Positions 24,913-32,413 of a stretch of DNA of 64,000 nt are shown here, piece after piece. Made by a program: the position numbers and the translations under genes. The notes under the pieces were generated by a model. That model ran no database searches, was not told the origin of the DNA, and worked only from the letters and a program-made list of their open reading frames with translations. Source of the stretch: Streptomyces indicus (GTDB taxonomy: Bacteria; Actinomycetota; Actinomycetes; Streptomycetales; Streptomycetaceae); assembly GCF_900100315.1 (NCBI RefSeq), contig NZ_FNFF01000017.1, positions 1 through 64,000 of the forward strand. The letters are read 5' to 3'. Every line of letters begins with the position of its first letter. The stretch's first letter is position 1.

Positions 24913-25121
24913 GGGGCTGCTCCTGAGACCGAATCCTGAACCGGACGGGATGCCGAGGAACCCGAACGGGATGCCGAGAGAAAGCGTGCAGAGTCGAGCG
25001 TATAAGGCGACGAAGACAACCGGCCCGGGGTTGTACGTGAACGGGGAAATCGATCCGGTCACGGACTGCCGGGCTCCGTTTGGGGAGGCCCACGGAAAGC
25101 CGACGGAAGGCCGGAGTCCGC

Positions 25122-27194
25122 TCAGCCCGGCGCGATCGTGCCGTCCGTGAGGCCGTCGTACGTGCCCTGGACCAGCTGTTCGCCGAGCCGTGAGGCCCGG
25201 CGCAGGGTGTCCTCGAAGGCCGCGAGCGCGCGGAAGCGCTCCCCGTAGGCGCGCTGCTGCTCGAGCGGCAGACGCGGCAGCTGAAGGCGGCGCACGTCGA
25301 GGCGGGTGGCGGTCGAGGCATAGCTGCTGGCCTGGCGGTTGTTGGCGGTGCCGCGCAGGAAGCCGGCCAGGAACCACGGGTCGAGGGCCGCCGGGTCGGG
25401 TCTGAGCAGGCAGAGGTTGCGGCCGAGCGCGGCGCCCGCGGTGGCGGCGTCGATCACGCGGGTCACGCTGCCGCCGCCGAGCACGGGAACCACGACGTCC
25501 CCTTCGGCCACCGGCTCGGGCTCGTCGTGGTCCTCGGGCAGGGTGCCGGAGGGCGCGGCGGCCGTGAACACGTCGTGGTCGGTGAGGACGGGGACGGTGC
25601 CGCCCAGTGCCACGGAGGCGTTGCCGATCCGGAGCGTGAGGGCGCCGGCGCGGGCGAGTTCGCCGACGGTGGTGAGCGGCCAGCGCGCGGCGGCGGCCGG
25701 TTCGGCGGCGGCCGGTGTCAGGCGCGCGGTGAGCTTCAGGGTGTCGGTGAGCTGCGCGCGTACGGCGGTGAGCTGCTCGATGCCGCCGGCCGCCGCGGGC
25801 GGGGGCAGGTGGCGGGCGGGTGCGAGATCGACGTCGTCGTCGAGGAGTTCGATCACGGGGACGGCGCGCGAGAGCCCCGGCCGGTCCTGGCTCCCGTCGT
25901 CCTCGGCTTCACGTTCGGGCGTCCGCTCGTACGTCTTCTCGTACGTCTCCCAGGCGTCCAAGACCGCCGACTGCACGGCGGACCAAGGGAGTTCGGGCTG
26001 CCCTTCCGGTACGAGGGAGGCGGTCTCCATGAGCAGCAGCTCGCCCGGCGGCCGCACGGCGAGGCCGGGGCGGCGCAGGATCCACAGGTGCAGCGGGATG
26101 TTGTGCGGGGGCGCGGCGCCCGCGGGCAGCGCGATCACCGCGCGCAGGGCGCCGCGGCGCAGGAGGTCGGCGCGGATGCGGCGGCCGGAGCGGCGGGAGG
26201 CGGCGGCGGGCGGCATCAGGACCACCGCGATGCCGCCGTCGGCGAGGTGGGCGAGGGCGTGCTGCACCCAGGCGAGCTCGGACTCGGTGCGGGCCGGGAA
26301 GCCGTACTCCCAGCGCGGGTCGTAGGCGAGTTCGTCGTGGCCCCAGTTGCGCTCGTTGAACGGCGGGTGGCACAGCACCGCGTCCGCCTTGAGCTGCGGG
26401 AAGGCGTCCGCGCGCAGGGTGTCGCCGGCGCGGGTGCGGATGCGTGCGGTGCCGGCGAGGGCCAGGCGCAGGGCGGTGAGCGCGGCCGGTTCGGGGGCGC
26501 TGTCCTGGCCGTGCAGCTCCAGGCCGGGGCGCGGGGTGACGGCGCGGAGCAGGGCGCCGGTGCCGCAGGCCGGGTCGAGGACGCTGCGGACGGGTCCGGC
26601 GAGGCGGGCCATGAGGGCGGCGGGTCCGGCCGGGGTGGGCGTGTACTGACGCGAGCCCGCGTCCAGATGGCGGCCGAGCAGGAACTCGAAGGTCTGCCGG
26701 GTGCCGAGTTCGGCGGCCAGTTCGGCGGCGGCGCGCAGGAGCGGGACCGAGGCGTGCAGGGCTTCGGTGGCCGGGACCTGTGCGGCCCGGTGAGGGCCTG
26801 CGCCGAAGCGGTCGGTGAGCACCTTGTCGCAGGCCTCGGGGAGCAGTTCGGCCAGGCGCCGGTCGGAGACCGCGGACAGCTCCAGCCAGTCGGTGGGGCG
26901 CTCGTGCACGAGCAGCAGGGTGCAGCCGATGTGCTGGAGCGCGGTGCCCGGACCCGCGGGGTGGCCGGCCAGCTGCTGCCAGACGCGCTCGCGCAGCGGG
27001 ACCTCGGCGAGCTTGCCCTGGCGGCGCAGCCACGCCTCGACCTCGGCGAGCGCGAAGGACGGGCTGGTCTCGGTGCCGCCCACGGGCTTGGGGAAGTCGG
27101 CATGGCGCCGGCGCCAGTTGCTCACGGCGGCCCGGCCCACCCCGGCGAGCCGGGCGATTCCGGCCGAGGTCACCTCTGTCGCGTTCTCCGGCAC
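25122..27194 (-). CDS. N-6 DNA methylase-like protein with N-terminal HTH and HsdS-like C-terminus
   Basis: A 690-residue protein. The N-terminus (about 8-60) is a DNA-binding helix-turn-helix (SAGIARLAGVGRAAVSNWRRR). Motif I of adenine methylases is intact (VLDPACGTG, 207-213). Motif IV, normally (N/D/S)PP(Y/F), reads HPPF at 276-279; the His codon is at 26367-26369. The C-terminal 180 residues resemble an HsdS target-recognition domain (WPLTTVGELARAGA..., LPRLPLEQQRAYGERFRAL). No restriction subunit is nearby. GTG 27194 has GGGGAG upstream. It is either an orphan methylase with altered motif IV or a methylase-derived DNA-binding regulator. Confidence 0.85.
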   Translation of the reverse strand: MPENATEVTSAGIARLAGVGRAAVSNWRRRHADFPKPVGGTETSPSFALAEVEAWLRRQGKLAEVPLRERVWQQLAGHPAGPGTALQHIGCTLLLVHERPTDWLELSAVSDRRLAELLPEACDKVLTDRFGAGPHRAAQVPATEALHASVPLLRAAAELAAELGTRQTFEFLLGRHLDAGSRQYTPTPAGPAALMARLAGPVRSVLDPACGTGALLRAVTPRPGLELHGQDSAPEPAALTALRLALAGTARIRTRAGDTLRADAFPQLKADAVLCHPPFNERNWGHDELAYDPRWEYGFPARTESELAWVQHALAHLADGGIAVVLMPPAAASRRSGRRIRADLLRRGALRAVIALPAGAAPPHNIPLHLWILRRPGLAVRPPGELLLMETASLVPEGQPELPWSAVQSAVLDAWETYEKTYERTPEREAEDDGSQDRPGLSRAVPVIELLDDDVDLAPARHLPPPAAAGGIEQLTAVRAQLTDTLKLTARLTPAAAEPAAAARWPLTTVGELARAGALTLRIGNASVALGGTVPVLTDHDVFTAAAPSGTLPEDHDEPEPVAEGDVVVPVLGGGSVTRVIDAATAGAALGRNLCLLRPDPAALDPWFLAGFLRGTANNRQASSYASTATRLDVRRLQLPRLPLEQQRAYGERFRALAAFEDTLRRASRLGEQLVQGTYDGLTDGTIAPG

Positions 27195-27210
27195 TCGGCT
27201 GGCTCCCCTC

Positions 27211-27362
27211 GTGAACAGGCATGACCTGGCTGGACCTGCGGGCTGTGTGCGCTGAAGCCTACAGCTCACACCCGTGAACGGACTAGATCCTGTGAACCGT
27301 GTTGACTCGGTTCACAGCGTCTGCTCTTATTGACCCAGCGGTTCACGGCCCACCGAGTTCAC
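27211..27362. promoter_or_regulatory. Cluster of six GTGAAC/GTTCAC operator half-sites in a divergent promoter
   Basis: GTGAAC occurs at 27211, 27274 and 27292, and GTTCAC at 27310, 27341 and 27357. The pair at 27291-27315 forms a perfect 9-bp inverted repeat, TGTGAACCG / CGGTTCACA, with an 8-base spacer. A plus-strand promoter candidate, TTGACT (27302-27307) with CTTATT (27326-27331), overlaps the cluster. The region separates the HTH-methylase gene from the duplicated-domain protein gene, so a shared regulator is likely. Confidence 0.6.
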
Positions 27363-27446
27363 GGGCTCACAACGCGACTTCGTTCAGCTCTGCCCGCGCA
27401 TTTCTCCCGTTCTGTCCTCCGCTCCGTGCACGAAAGGTGCTCCCTG

Positions 27447-28274
27447 ATGTCTCAGCAGCCTCAGCAGTACGGCCAGTCCCCCTACGGTCAGCAGCAGTAC
27501 GGCGGTCAGCCGCCCTACGGCCAAGAGCCCTACGGCCGGCCGCAGCCGCAGCCCGAGCCGCCCAGACGCGGCTGGTTCGCCCGGCACAAGGTGCTCACGG
27601 CCATCGGTGCCGTCGTGGTCGTAGTCGCGATAGGCGGCGCGCTCGGGGCCGGCGGCTCGGACGGTTCGGACAGCTCGAAGGACTCGGCCTCCGCCTCGGC
27701 CGGCGCCGGGTCGGACGGCAAGGGCGGCAAGGACAAGGCCGCCGACGACGCGAAGAAGGCCGAGGAGCCCGAGGTCGCCATCGAGGGCGACGGTGACTTC
27801 GAGGTCGGCTCCGACGTCAAGCCCGGCACGTACAGGACGACCGGCAACGACGACGGCATGTGCTACTGGGAGCGCCTCAAGGACTCCAAGGGCGAGCTGG
27901 AGTCGATCCTGGCGAACGACAACGTGACCGGCACCTCGTATGTGACGGTCAAGGCCGGCGACAAGCTGTTCAAGTCCTCCGGCTGCAACGGCTGGACGGC
28001 CTTCGACGAGAGCGCCAAGGGCTCGCCGAAGGGCGGGGATATCAAGGGCGACGGCGGCATGTTCAAGGTCGGCGTCGACATCGCGCCCGGCACGTACAAG
28101 TCCACGGGCAACACGGACGACATGTGCTACTGGGAGCGTGCCAAGGACGCCGAGCACGGCATCGACTCCATCGCCGCGAACGACAACGTCAAGGGCACCG
28201 GGATCGTGACGATCACCGCCAAGGACGCCTACTTCAAGACGAGCGGCTGCCAGGACTGGAAGAAGACGGGCTGA
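27447..28274 (+). CDS. Membrane-anchored protein with two tandem copies of a ~65-residue domain
   Basis: A 275-residue protein. The cytoplasmic N-terminus is rich in Gln, Tyr, Gly and Pro (QQYGQSPYGQQQYGGQPPYG), followed by one membrane helix (about 53-72, VLTAIGAVVVVVAIGGALG) and a Ser/Ala/Lys linker. Outside are two repeats that share GxF.VG.D..PGTY, CYWER.KD, I.AND.V.GT and FK.SGC..W, each with two cysteines that may pair. I do not know a function for this repeat; it looks like a small extracellular beta domain. ATG 27447 follows AAAGG. It is divergent from the methylase-like gene and followed by a lipoprotein gene. Confidence 0.85.
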   Translation: MSQQPQQYGQSPYGQQQYGGQPPYGQEPYGRPQPQPEPPRRGWFARHKVLTAIGAVVVVVAIGGALGAGGSDGSDSSKDSASASAGAGSDGKGGKDKAADDAKKAEEPEVAIEGDGDFEVGSDVKPGTYRTTGNDDGMCYWERLKDSKGELESILANDNVTGTSYVTVKAGDKLFKSSGCNGWTAFDESAKGSPKGGDIKGDGGMFKVGVDIAPGTYKSTGNTDDMCYWERAKDAEHGIDSIAANDNVKGTGIVTITAKDAYFKTSGCQDWKKTG

Positions 28275-28361
28275 CCGCTCGCCGGCTGATCAGCTTCCCG
28301 TCCGCACCCGCCCCCACTTTCCACACCCACCCTCACACCCTTCTCCGGGGGGAGAACCACC

Positions 28362-29156
28362 ATGCGCCGCACCGTCCTCACCACCGCCGCCCTCGCCCTG
28401 AGCGCCGCTCTCGCGCTCACGGCCTGCGGGAACCAGAACGCCTCCTCAAGCGACGGCAAGAGCTCCGACAAGTCCGCCGCCCAGGCCGGCGACAAGAAGG
28501 CCGACGACAAGAAGAAGGAGCCGTTCGCCGACGCGACGGGCCCCGAGATCGCCGACAAGGCCGTGGAGGCCACCACCTCCGCCACGTCCCTGCGGGTCAA
28601 GGGCACCGTGCCCGACCCGGACCTGGGGGTGCTCACCCTCGACATGGCGATGGACACCAAGGGCGTGTGCGCGGGCTCCCTGTCCGTGAAGGGGCAGGGC
28701 AAGGCCGAGATCATCAACGACGGCAGGACCGTGCACATGAAGTACGACGAGGCCTTCCTGCGGGCCCAGAGCAAGGGCGAACCCCAGGCGGAGGTGGACG
28801 CGGCCGTGGGCATGCTGGGCGACCGCTGGGTCAAGACCTCCGCGACCGGCGAGGGCGCCGAGGACTTGGACGCCTTCTGCGATCTCGACCAGCTGCTCGC
28901 CGAGTTCAAGGGCGGCGAATCGGCGGCCCGCAAGGGCGGGTTGACGACGGTGGACGGCCAGGAGGCCATCACGCTCACCGAGAACGACGGCGGCGAGCGC
29001 TACACGATCCACGTGGCGACGCAGGGCGAGCCCTACCTCCTGAGGATCGCCTCCGACGGCGGGAAGGAGCCGGTGGACCTGGGCTTCAGCGACTACGACA
29101 AGCCCGTGGACGCCAAGGCGCCCGAGGGGGACGTGCTGGACCTGGACAAGCTGTAG
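28362..29156 (+). CDS. Lipoprotein (LppX/LprG-like)
   Basis: A 264-residue lipoprotein: signal RRTVLTTAALALSAALA, lipobox LTAC at about 18-21, then a Ser/Lys/Asp-rich linker (GDKKADDKKKEPF). The mature domain begins ADKAVEATTSATSLRVKG and resembles the LppX/LprAFG fold that holds lipids in mycobacteria, with alternating beta strands (GRTVHMKYDEAFLR, DGQEAITLTENDGG). GGGGGGAG precedes ATG 28362. It is in the same direction as the upstream repeat protein and may be co-transcribed with it. The ligand is unknown. Confidence 0.8.
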   Translation: MRRTVLTTAALALSAALALTACGNQNASSSDGKSSDKSAAQAGDKKADDKKKEPFADATGPEIADKAVEATTSATSLRVKGTVPDPDLGVLTLDMAMDTKGVCAGSLSVKGQGKAEIINDGRTVHMKYDEAFLRAQSKGEPQAEVDAAVGMLGDRWVKTSATGEGAEDLDAFCDLDQLLAEFKGGESAARKGGLTTVDGQEAITLTENDGGERYTIHVATQGEPYLLRIASDGGKEPVDLGFSDYDKPVDAKAPEGDVLDLDKL

Positions 29157-29204
29157 CCATACCGCCGGCTCGGCAGCATCCGTACATGCCGCATCCGCAC
29201 ATAC

Positions 29205-29244
29205 GACGGCGGGGCGCCCTCTACACAGAGGGCGCCCCGCCGTC
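29205..29244. terminator. Bidirectional hairpin terminator
   Basis: Perfect 18-bp stem (29205-29222 and 29227-29244) with tetraloop ACAC, between the convergent lipoprotein and GNAT genes. Confidence 0.85.
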
Positions 29245-29250
29245 GTCCGC

Positions 29251-30000
29251 TCAAAGTGCGTGCCGCACCCAGACGTTGGGCTCCACGTACACCGCGTAGT
29301 CGCGGGCCGGTACGCAGTGCACGGGCACCAGCGCGCCGGGGATCTCGACCTCGCCGTCCCGGTCGAAGGGCTCACCGGTCCACGAACGCCACTGCGCGAG
29401 CGTGCCGTTGACACACATCGAGACCGGCGCGACCTTCTCGATCGCGCCGCCGGCCCGCACGTGCACCCGCAGCCACGGGTCGGCGGGCAGCCCGTCCTCC
29501 TCGCGCACCCGGAACGCGTACTCCTCGATCGGCGTCCGCGGCTCCAGATGCTTGGCGTTGGGGCGTACGGGGGCGACCACTTCGGAGAAGCCGCGGGCGC
29601 GCGCATTGTCCCGCATCGCGCCGAGCATCGTGTACGACAGTCCCCTGCCCTGCTGCCCGTCGGCCACGCTGATCTCGATGGCGCTCACGGTGTCGGGCTT
29701 GCGCCCGTACTTCAGGTCGGAGAAGGCCCATTGAAGGACCTTGGCCCAGCCGCCGTCCGGCAGCTCCCCGCGGCCCGGGACGTCCAAGGCGAACGGCACG
29801 CTCATCGCCTTCGCCACCACGGCGCCGTCGCCGTCGGTCGCGACCAGGGTGAACTCCGGCAGCTCGTCGGCGATCCGCGGGTAGTGCGACCAGCCGACGA
29901 GGTCGTGCCGCACGAATTCGTGCCAGGTTTCCGGCATCTCGTCCATGGCGCCCTTGAGGTGGGGGCGCTCGGCGAGGGTGGTGACCGTGATGTCGCTCAT
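29251..30000 (-). CDS. GNAT-family N-acetyltransferase
   Basis: A 249-residue protein with a GNAT core. The acetyl-CoA loop is QQGRGLSYTMLGAMRD (Q/RxxGxG/A form) at about residues 116-131, following the beta4 strand SAIEISV. The C-terminal third (GGAIEKVAPVSMCVNGTLAQW...) is an added domain seen in a group of actinobacterial GNAT proteins. The substrate is unknown. ATG 30000 lacks a strong ribosome site. It is a single-gene unit between two hairpins or intergenic gaps. Confidence 0.8.
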   Translation of the reverse strand: MSDITVTTLAERPHLKGAMDEMPETWHEFVRHDLVGWSHYPRIADELPEFTLVATDGDGAVVAKAMSVPFALDVPGRGELPDGGWAKVLQWAFSDLKYGRKPDTVSAIEISVADGQQGRGLSYTMLGAMRDNARARGFSEVVAPVRPNAKHLEPRTPIEEYAFRVREEDGLPADPWLRVHVRAGGAIEKVAPVSMCVNGTLAQWRSWTGEPFDRDGEVEIPGALVPVHCVPARDYAVYVEPNVWVRHAL

Positions 30001-30114
30001 GCGGGCACGGTAACGGGGGCGGCGGAGCGCGCCAAGGGAGTTTCCCGCGGCCCGGGTTCACGCAGGAGCCGCCCGGTCCGGGCAGTTCAGTCCGGGCCAC
30101 TCAGTCCGGGCCAC

Positions 30115-30810
30115 TCAGTCCGCGTGGAAGCGGTCCGGTGCCGTGGTGGGTGCGTCCCCCACGGGGAGCGGCTGCTCGGGGCAGCCGCCGAGCACCCGGC
30201 GCATCGCGTCCCGCTCGGCCGCGGTCACCCACAGCCCGTACTTGCGCTTCACCGCGACCTGTCCCGCCACGTACACACAGCGGAAGGGCTTCGAGGGCGG
30301 CAGCCAGGTCGCGGTGTCCCCGTCACCCTTGGACCGGTTCGCGCTCGCGCCGACCGCGCGCAGGTTGAGCGGATCGTTGGCGAAGGCGATGCGCTTGCCG
30401 GGCTTCCACTGCTGCGCACCCTTCTGCCAGGCGTCCGAGAGCGCGACCACGTGGTCCACGTCGATCTTGCTGCGCCCGCGCGCGAAGGGGATGTCCTTGC
30501 CGGTGTACGGATCCGGCGCGAGCAGCCCCGAGACGACCTTGCAGCCGCCTTCGGTGCGCACCTGCTCCAGGTCGCGGGCGAGGATGTCGTCGCGGGTGCC
30601 GCAGTCGTTGGAGTCGACGTCGGCCCAGGGGCTGCCGAAGCGGTCGCGGTCGTAGCCCGTCTTGGGCGCGCGGCCCTTCACCGTCAGCTCCTCGACCGCG
30701 GCGAGCGCGGACCCGGGCTTGGCGTCGGCCGGCTCCTCCTCCGGCGGGGCGCAGCCCACCGCCACAACCCCGAGCAGGACGAACCCCACCGTCGTACGAC
30801 CCCGCCCCAC
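30115..30810 (-). CDS. Exported lipoprotein with HNH/GmrSD-C-like nuclease domain
   Basis: A 231-residue protein. The signal TTVGFVLLGVVAVGC has a lipobox-like Cys, so the nuclease is placed outside the membrane. The domain contains the DUF1524/GmrSD C-terminal HNH pattern: DVDHVVALSDAWQKGAQ (metal-binding DH), FANDPLNL, and NRSKGDGDTATWLPP. Conserved cysteines (NDCGTRDD, EGGCKVV, FRCVY, GGCPEQ) may form disulfides outside. It may degrade extracellular DNA for nutrition or competition. GTG 30810 has AGGGG upstream, and a TAGGGT -10 candidate lies on the minus strand at 30856-30851. Confidence 0.85.
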   Translation of the reverse strand: MGRGRTTVGFVLLGVVAVGCAPPEEEPADAKPGSALAAVEELTVKGRAPKTGYDRDRFGSPWADVDSNDCGTRDDILARDLEQVRTEGGCKVVSGLLAPDPYTGKDIPFARGRSKIDVDHVVALSDAWQKGAQQWKPGKRIAFANDPLNLRAVGASANRSKGDGDTATWLPPSKPFRCVYVAGQVAVKRKYGLWVTAAERDAMRRVLGGCPEQPLPVGDAPTTAPDRFHAD

Positions 30811-31055
30811 TGCGACCCCTCCGACCCCTTATGTCCTGCAACCGGCCCAGACCCTATCCGGATACCCGGACCCGGCATGACCAGGCATGGCCGGGGCCCG
30901 TCCTGCGCCGGGCCGTGGGCGGCCCGGGCGGCGGCGCGGGACACCGGTGGGCATTCCTCACAAGCCGGGCGTATGGTCGAAAGCAATGGGGCGAAATGCG
31001 GCATATATGCCTCCTTCCTTCCCCTTCGCCCCCAGCCTCCGAAGGGAGCCCACGG

Positions 31056-31250
31056 ATGGGTCTCGGCGACAAGATCAACGAAATGAAGGAAAAGTTCGGC
31101 GGCCAGGCCGAGGACAAGGCCAACGAGGTCGTGAAGAACGTCGGCGACGAGATCGACGAGAAGACCGGCGGCAAGTACGCCGACAAGGTGGACCAGGCTC
31201 AGCAGGCCGCGACCGAGCAGATCGACAAGCTCGACGGCAAGCAGGGCTGA
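31056..31250 (+). CDS. MT0933-like antitoxin family small protein
   Basis: A 64-residue hydrophilic helical protein (GLGDKINEMKEKFGGQ ... KTGGKYADKVDQA) matching the MT0933/Rv0909 antitoxin-like family, which is also CsbD-like in composition. No toxin gene (such as an Rv0910-like START protein) is adjacent, so a toxin-antitoxin role is doubtful and a stress protein is as likely. GAAGGGAG precedes ATG 31056. A terminator follows. Confidence 0.8.
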   Translation: MGLGDKINEMKEKFGGQAEDKANEVVKNVGDEIDEKTGGKYADKVDQAQQAATEQIDKLDGKQG

Positions 31251-31306
31251 CGCTGAGGCCCGCGGGGCCGGTCAGCCGGCCCCGGAGAACCACTGCGGGA
31301 AACACG

Positions 31307-31341
31307 GAACCGTCCGCGGCAGGCACCGCCGCGGACGGTTC
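31307..31341 (+). terminator. Terminator after the small antitoxin-like gene
   Basis: Perfect 14-bp stem (31307-31320 and 31328-31341) with a 7-base loop, 56 bases after the stop codon. Confidence 0.75.
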
Positions 31342-31382
31342 TGCACGTCTCCGTCCCTGAACGGTCGGGGGCGCCGGACCTC

Positions 31383-31478
31383 GGCTCACACCTTGCCGAT
31401 GCCGAGCGGATACCGGCTCACACCTTGCCGATGCCGAGCGGATACCGGCTCACACCTTGCCGATGCCGAGCGTGGTCT
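31383..31478. repeat. Three tandem copies of a 32-bp unit at the 3' end of the SCO6745-family gene
   Basis: Units begin at 31383, 31415 and 31447, each starting GGCTCACACCTTGCCGATGC. The third copy contains the stop codon and last codons of the gene on the minus strand (LGIGKV, then TGA). The first two copies duplicate that end downstream. Copies 1 and 2 look identical over the full 32 bases. Confidence 0.95.
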
Positions 31479-32322
31479 CCCCCGGCAGCAGCCCCGACCC
31501 GATCACCGCCACCCAGAACTCGCCGAGCAGCTCGGCGAGTTCGTCCACGCGCGCGGCGCCCAGCGCCCGCCACGGGGCCGCGGCGGCCTCGTCGGTGCGG
31601 CGCTCGACCTCGGCGCGCAGCGCCCGGCCCGCCTCCGTCGCCACGCCTTCGGTGTCCACCAGGCCGCGCGCCGCGAGCCGTCCGCGCGCGGCCGCCCACT
31701 CCACCGCGCTCCAGCCCCGGCTCTCGAAGCGCTCGACGGACGCCGCTCCGACGGCCGCGAACGACACCAGCGCCTCCACGCCGTCGAGTCCGGCCACGGT
31801 GAGCGCGGCGAGATGCCCGTCACCGCGGTGCTCGCGCAGGATCGTGACTGCCTGCCACAGCACGAGGTGCGGCTCGTCGGGCCAGGGCAGTGCGGCATTG
31901 ACGGCGGCGAGCGGCCGGCCCGCGAGCGGTGCGGACTCGGCGGCGCTGCGGGCGAGTTCGGCGGCCCGGGCGAGTTCGGGGCTGTCGGTGCGGTCGCCGA
32001 ACAGGGAACGGTAGGCGCGGTCGACGGCCCGGGTGCGGGCCGCGAGCACGGCTTCGGGGGAAGCGGTGCGCCACGCCCCGGACACGTGTTCCGCGACCAT
32101 GCGCGGGCTGAAGCTGTAGAACGTCGCCGTCACCAGCTCCGCGCCGGCCGCCCCGAGCGGGGCCGCGCGCCAGGGGAAGTAACTCGGCCACCGCTCCTCG
32201 GTCTTGTAGCCGAGCCCGGCCGCCTCATCGAAGGCCTCGGGCGCGTAGTAGAGGACGGCGTGCAGCGGCTCGGTGAGGTGCCAGAGCTGCCGTACGCGGC
32301 TGAGCGCGATCTCTTCGGACAC
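31450..32322 (-). CDS. SCO6745 family protein
   Basis: A 290-residue soluble protein of the SCO6745 family (SalK-like). The N-terminal segment VRQLWHLTEPLHAVLYYAPEAFD is the usual signature, followed by FYSFSPRMV and PWPDEPHLVLWQAVTILREHRGDGH. The C-terminal third resembles a winged helix (AARGLVDTEGVATEAGRALRAE). The function is not established. GTG 32322 follows GAGGGGG. The gene end is duplicated downstream in a 32-bp tandem repeat. Confidence 0.85.
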   Translation of the reverse strand: MSEEIALSRVRQLWHLTEPLHAVLYYAPEAFDEAAGLGYKTEERWPSYFPWRAAPLGAAGAELVTATFYSFSPRMVAEHVSGAWRTASPEAVLAARTRAVDRAYRSLFGDRTDSPELARAAELARSAAESAPLAGRPLAAVNAALPWPDEPHLVLWQAVTILREHRGDGHLAALTVAGLDGVEALVSFAAVGAASVERFESRGWSAVEWAAARGRLAARGLVDTEGVATEAGRALRAEVERRTDEAAAAPWRALGAARVDELAELLGEFWVAVIGSGLLPGETTLGIGKV

Positions 32323-32413
32323 GGTTCCCCCTCGGGTGCGGGCGGAGACGGCGCCGCCCACCGGTGCCGCCTCCCCGGGCTGCGGCGGCCCGCCCTCCTA
32401 CCCGACGGCCGCG

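Noticed and set aside
27447..29156. Type VII (WXG100) secretion substrates downstream of the methylase
   Set aside because: No WxG motif or 100-residue helical hairpin is present; both proteins have a membrane anchor or lipobox.
31056..31250. Active toxin-antitoxin module
   Set aside because: Only the antitoxin-like gene is present, with no toxin gene next to it.
31383..31478. CRISPR-like array
   Set aside because: The 32-bp units are directly adjacent with no spacers, and they copy the end of the neighbouring gene.
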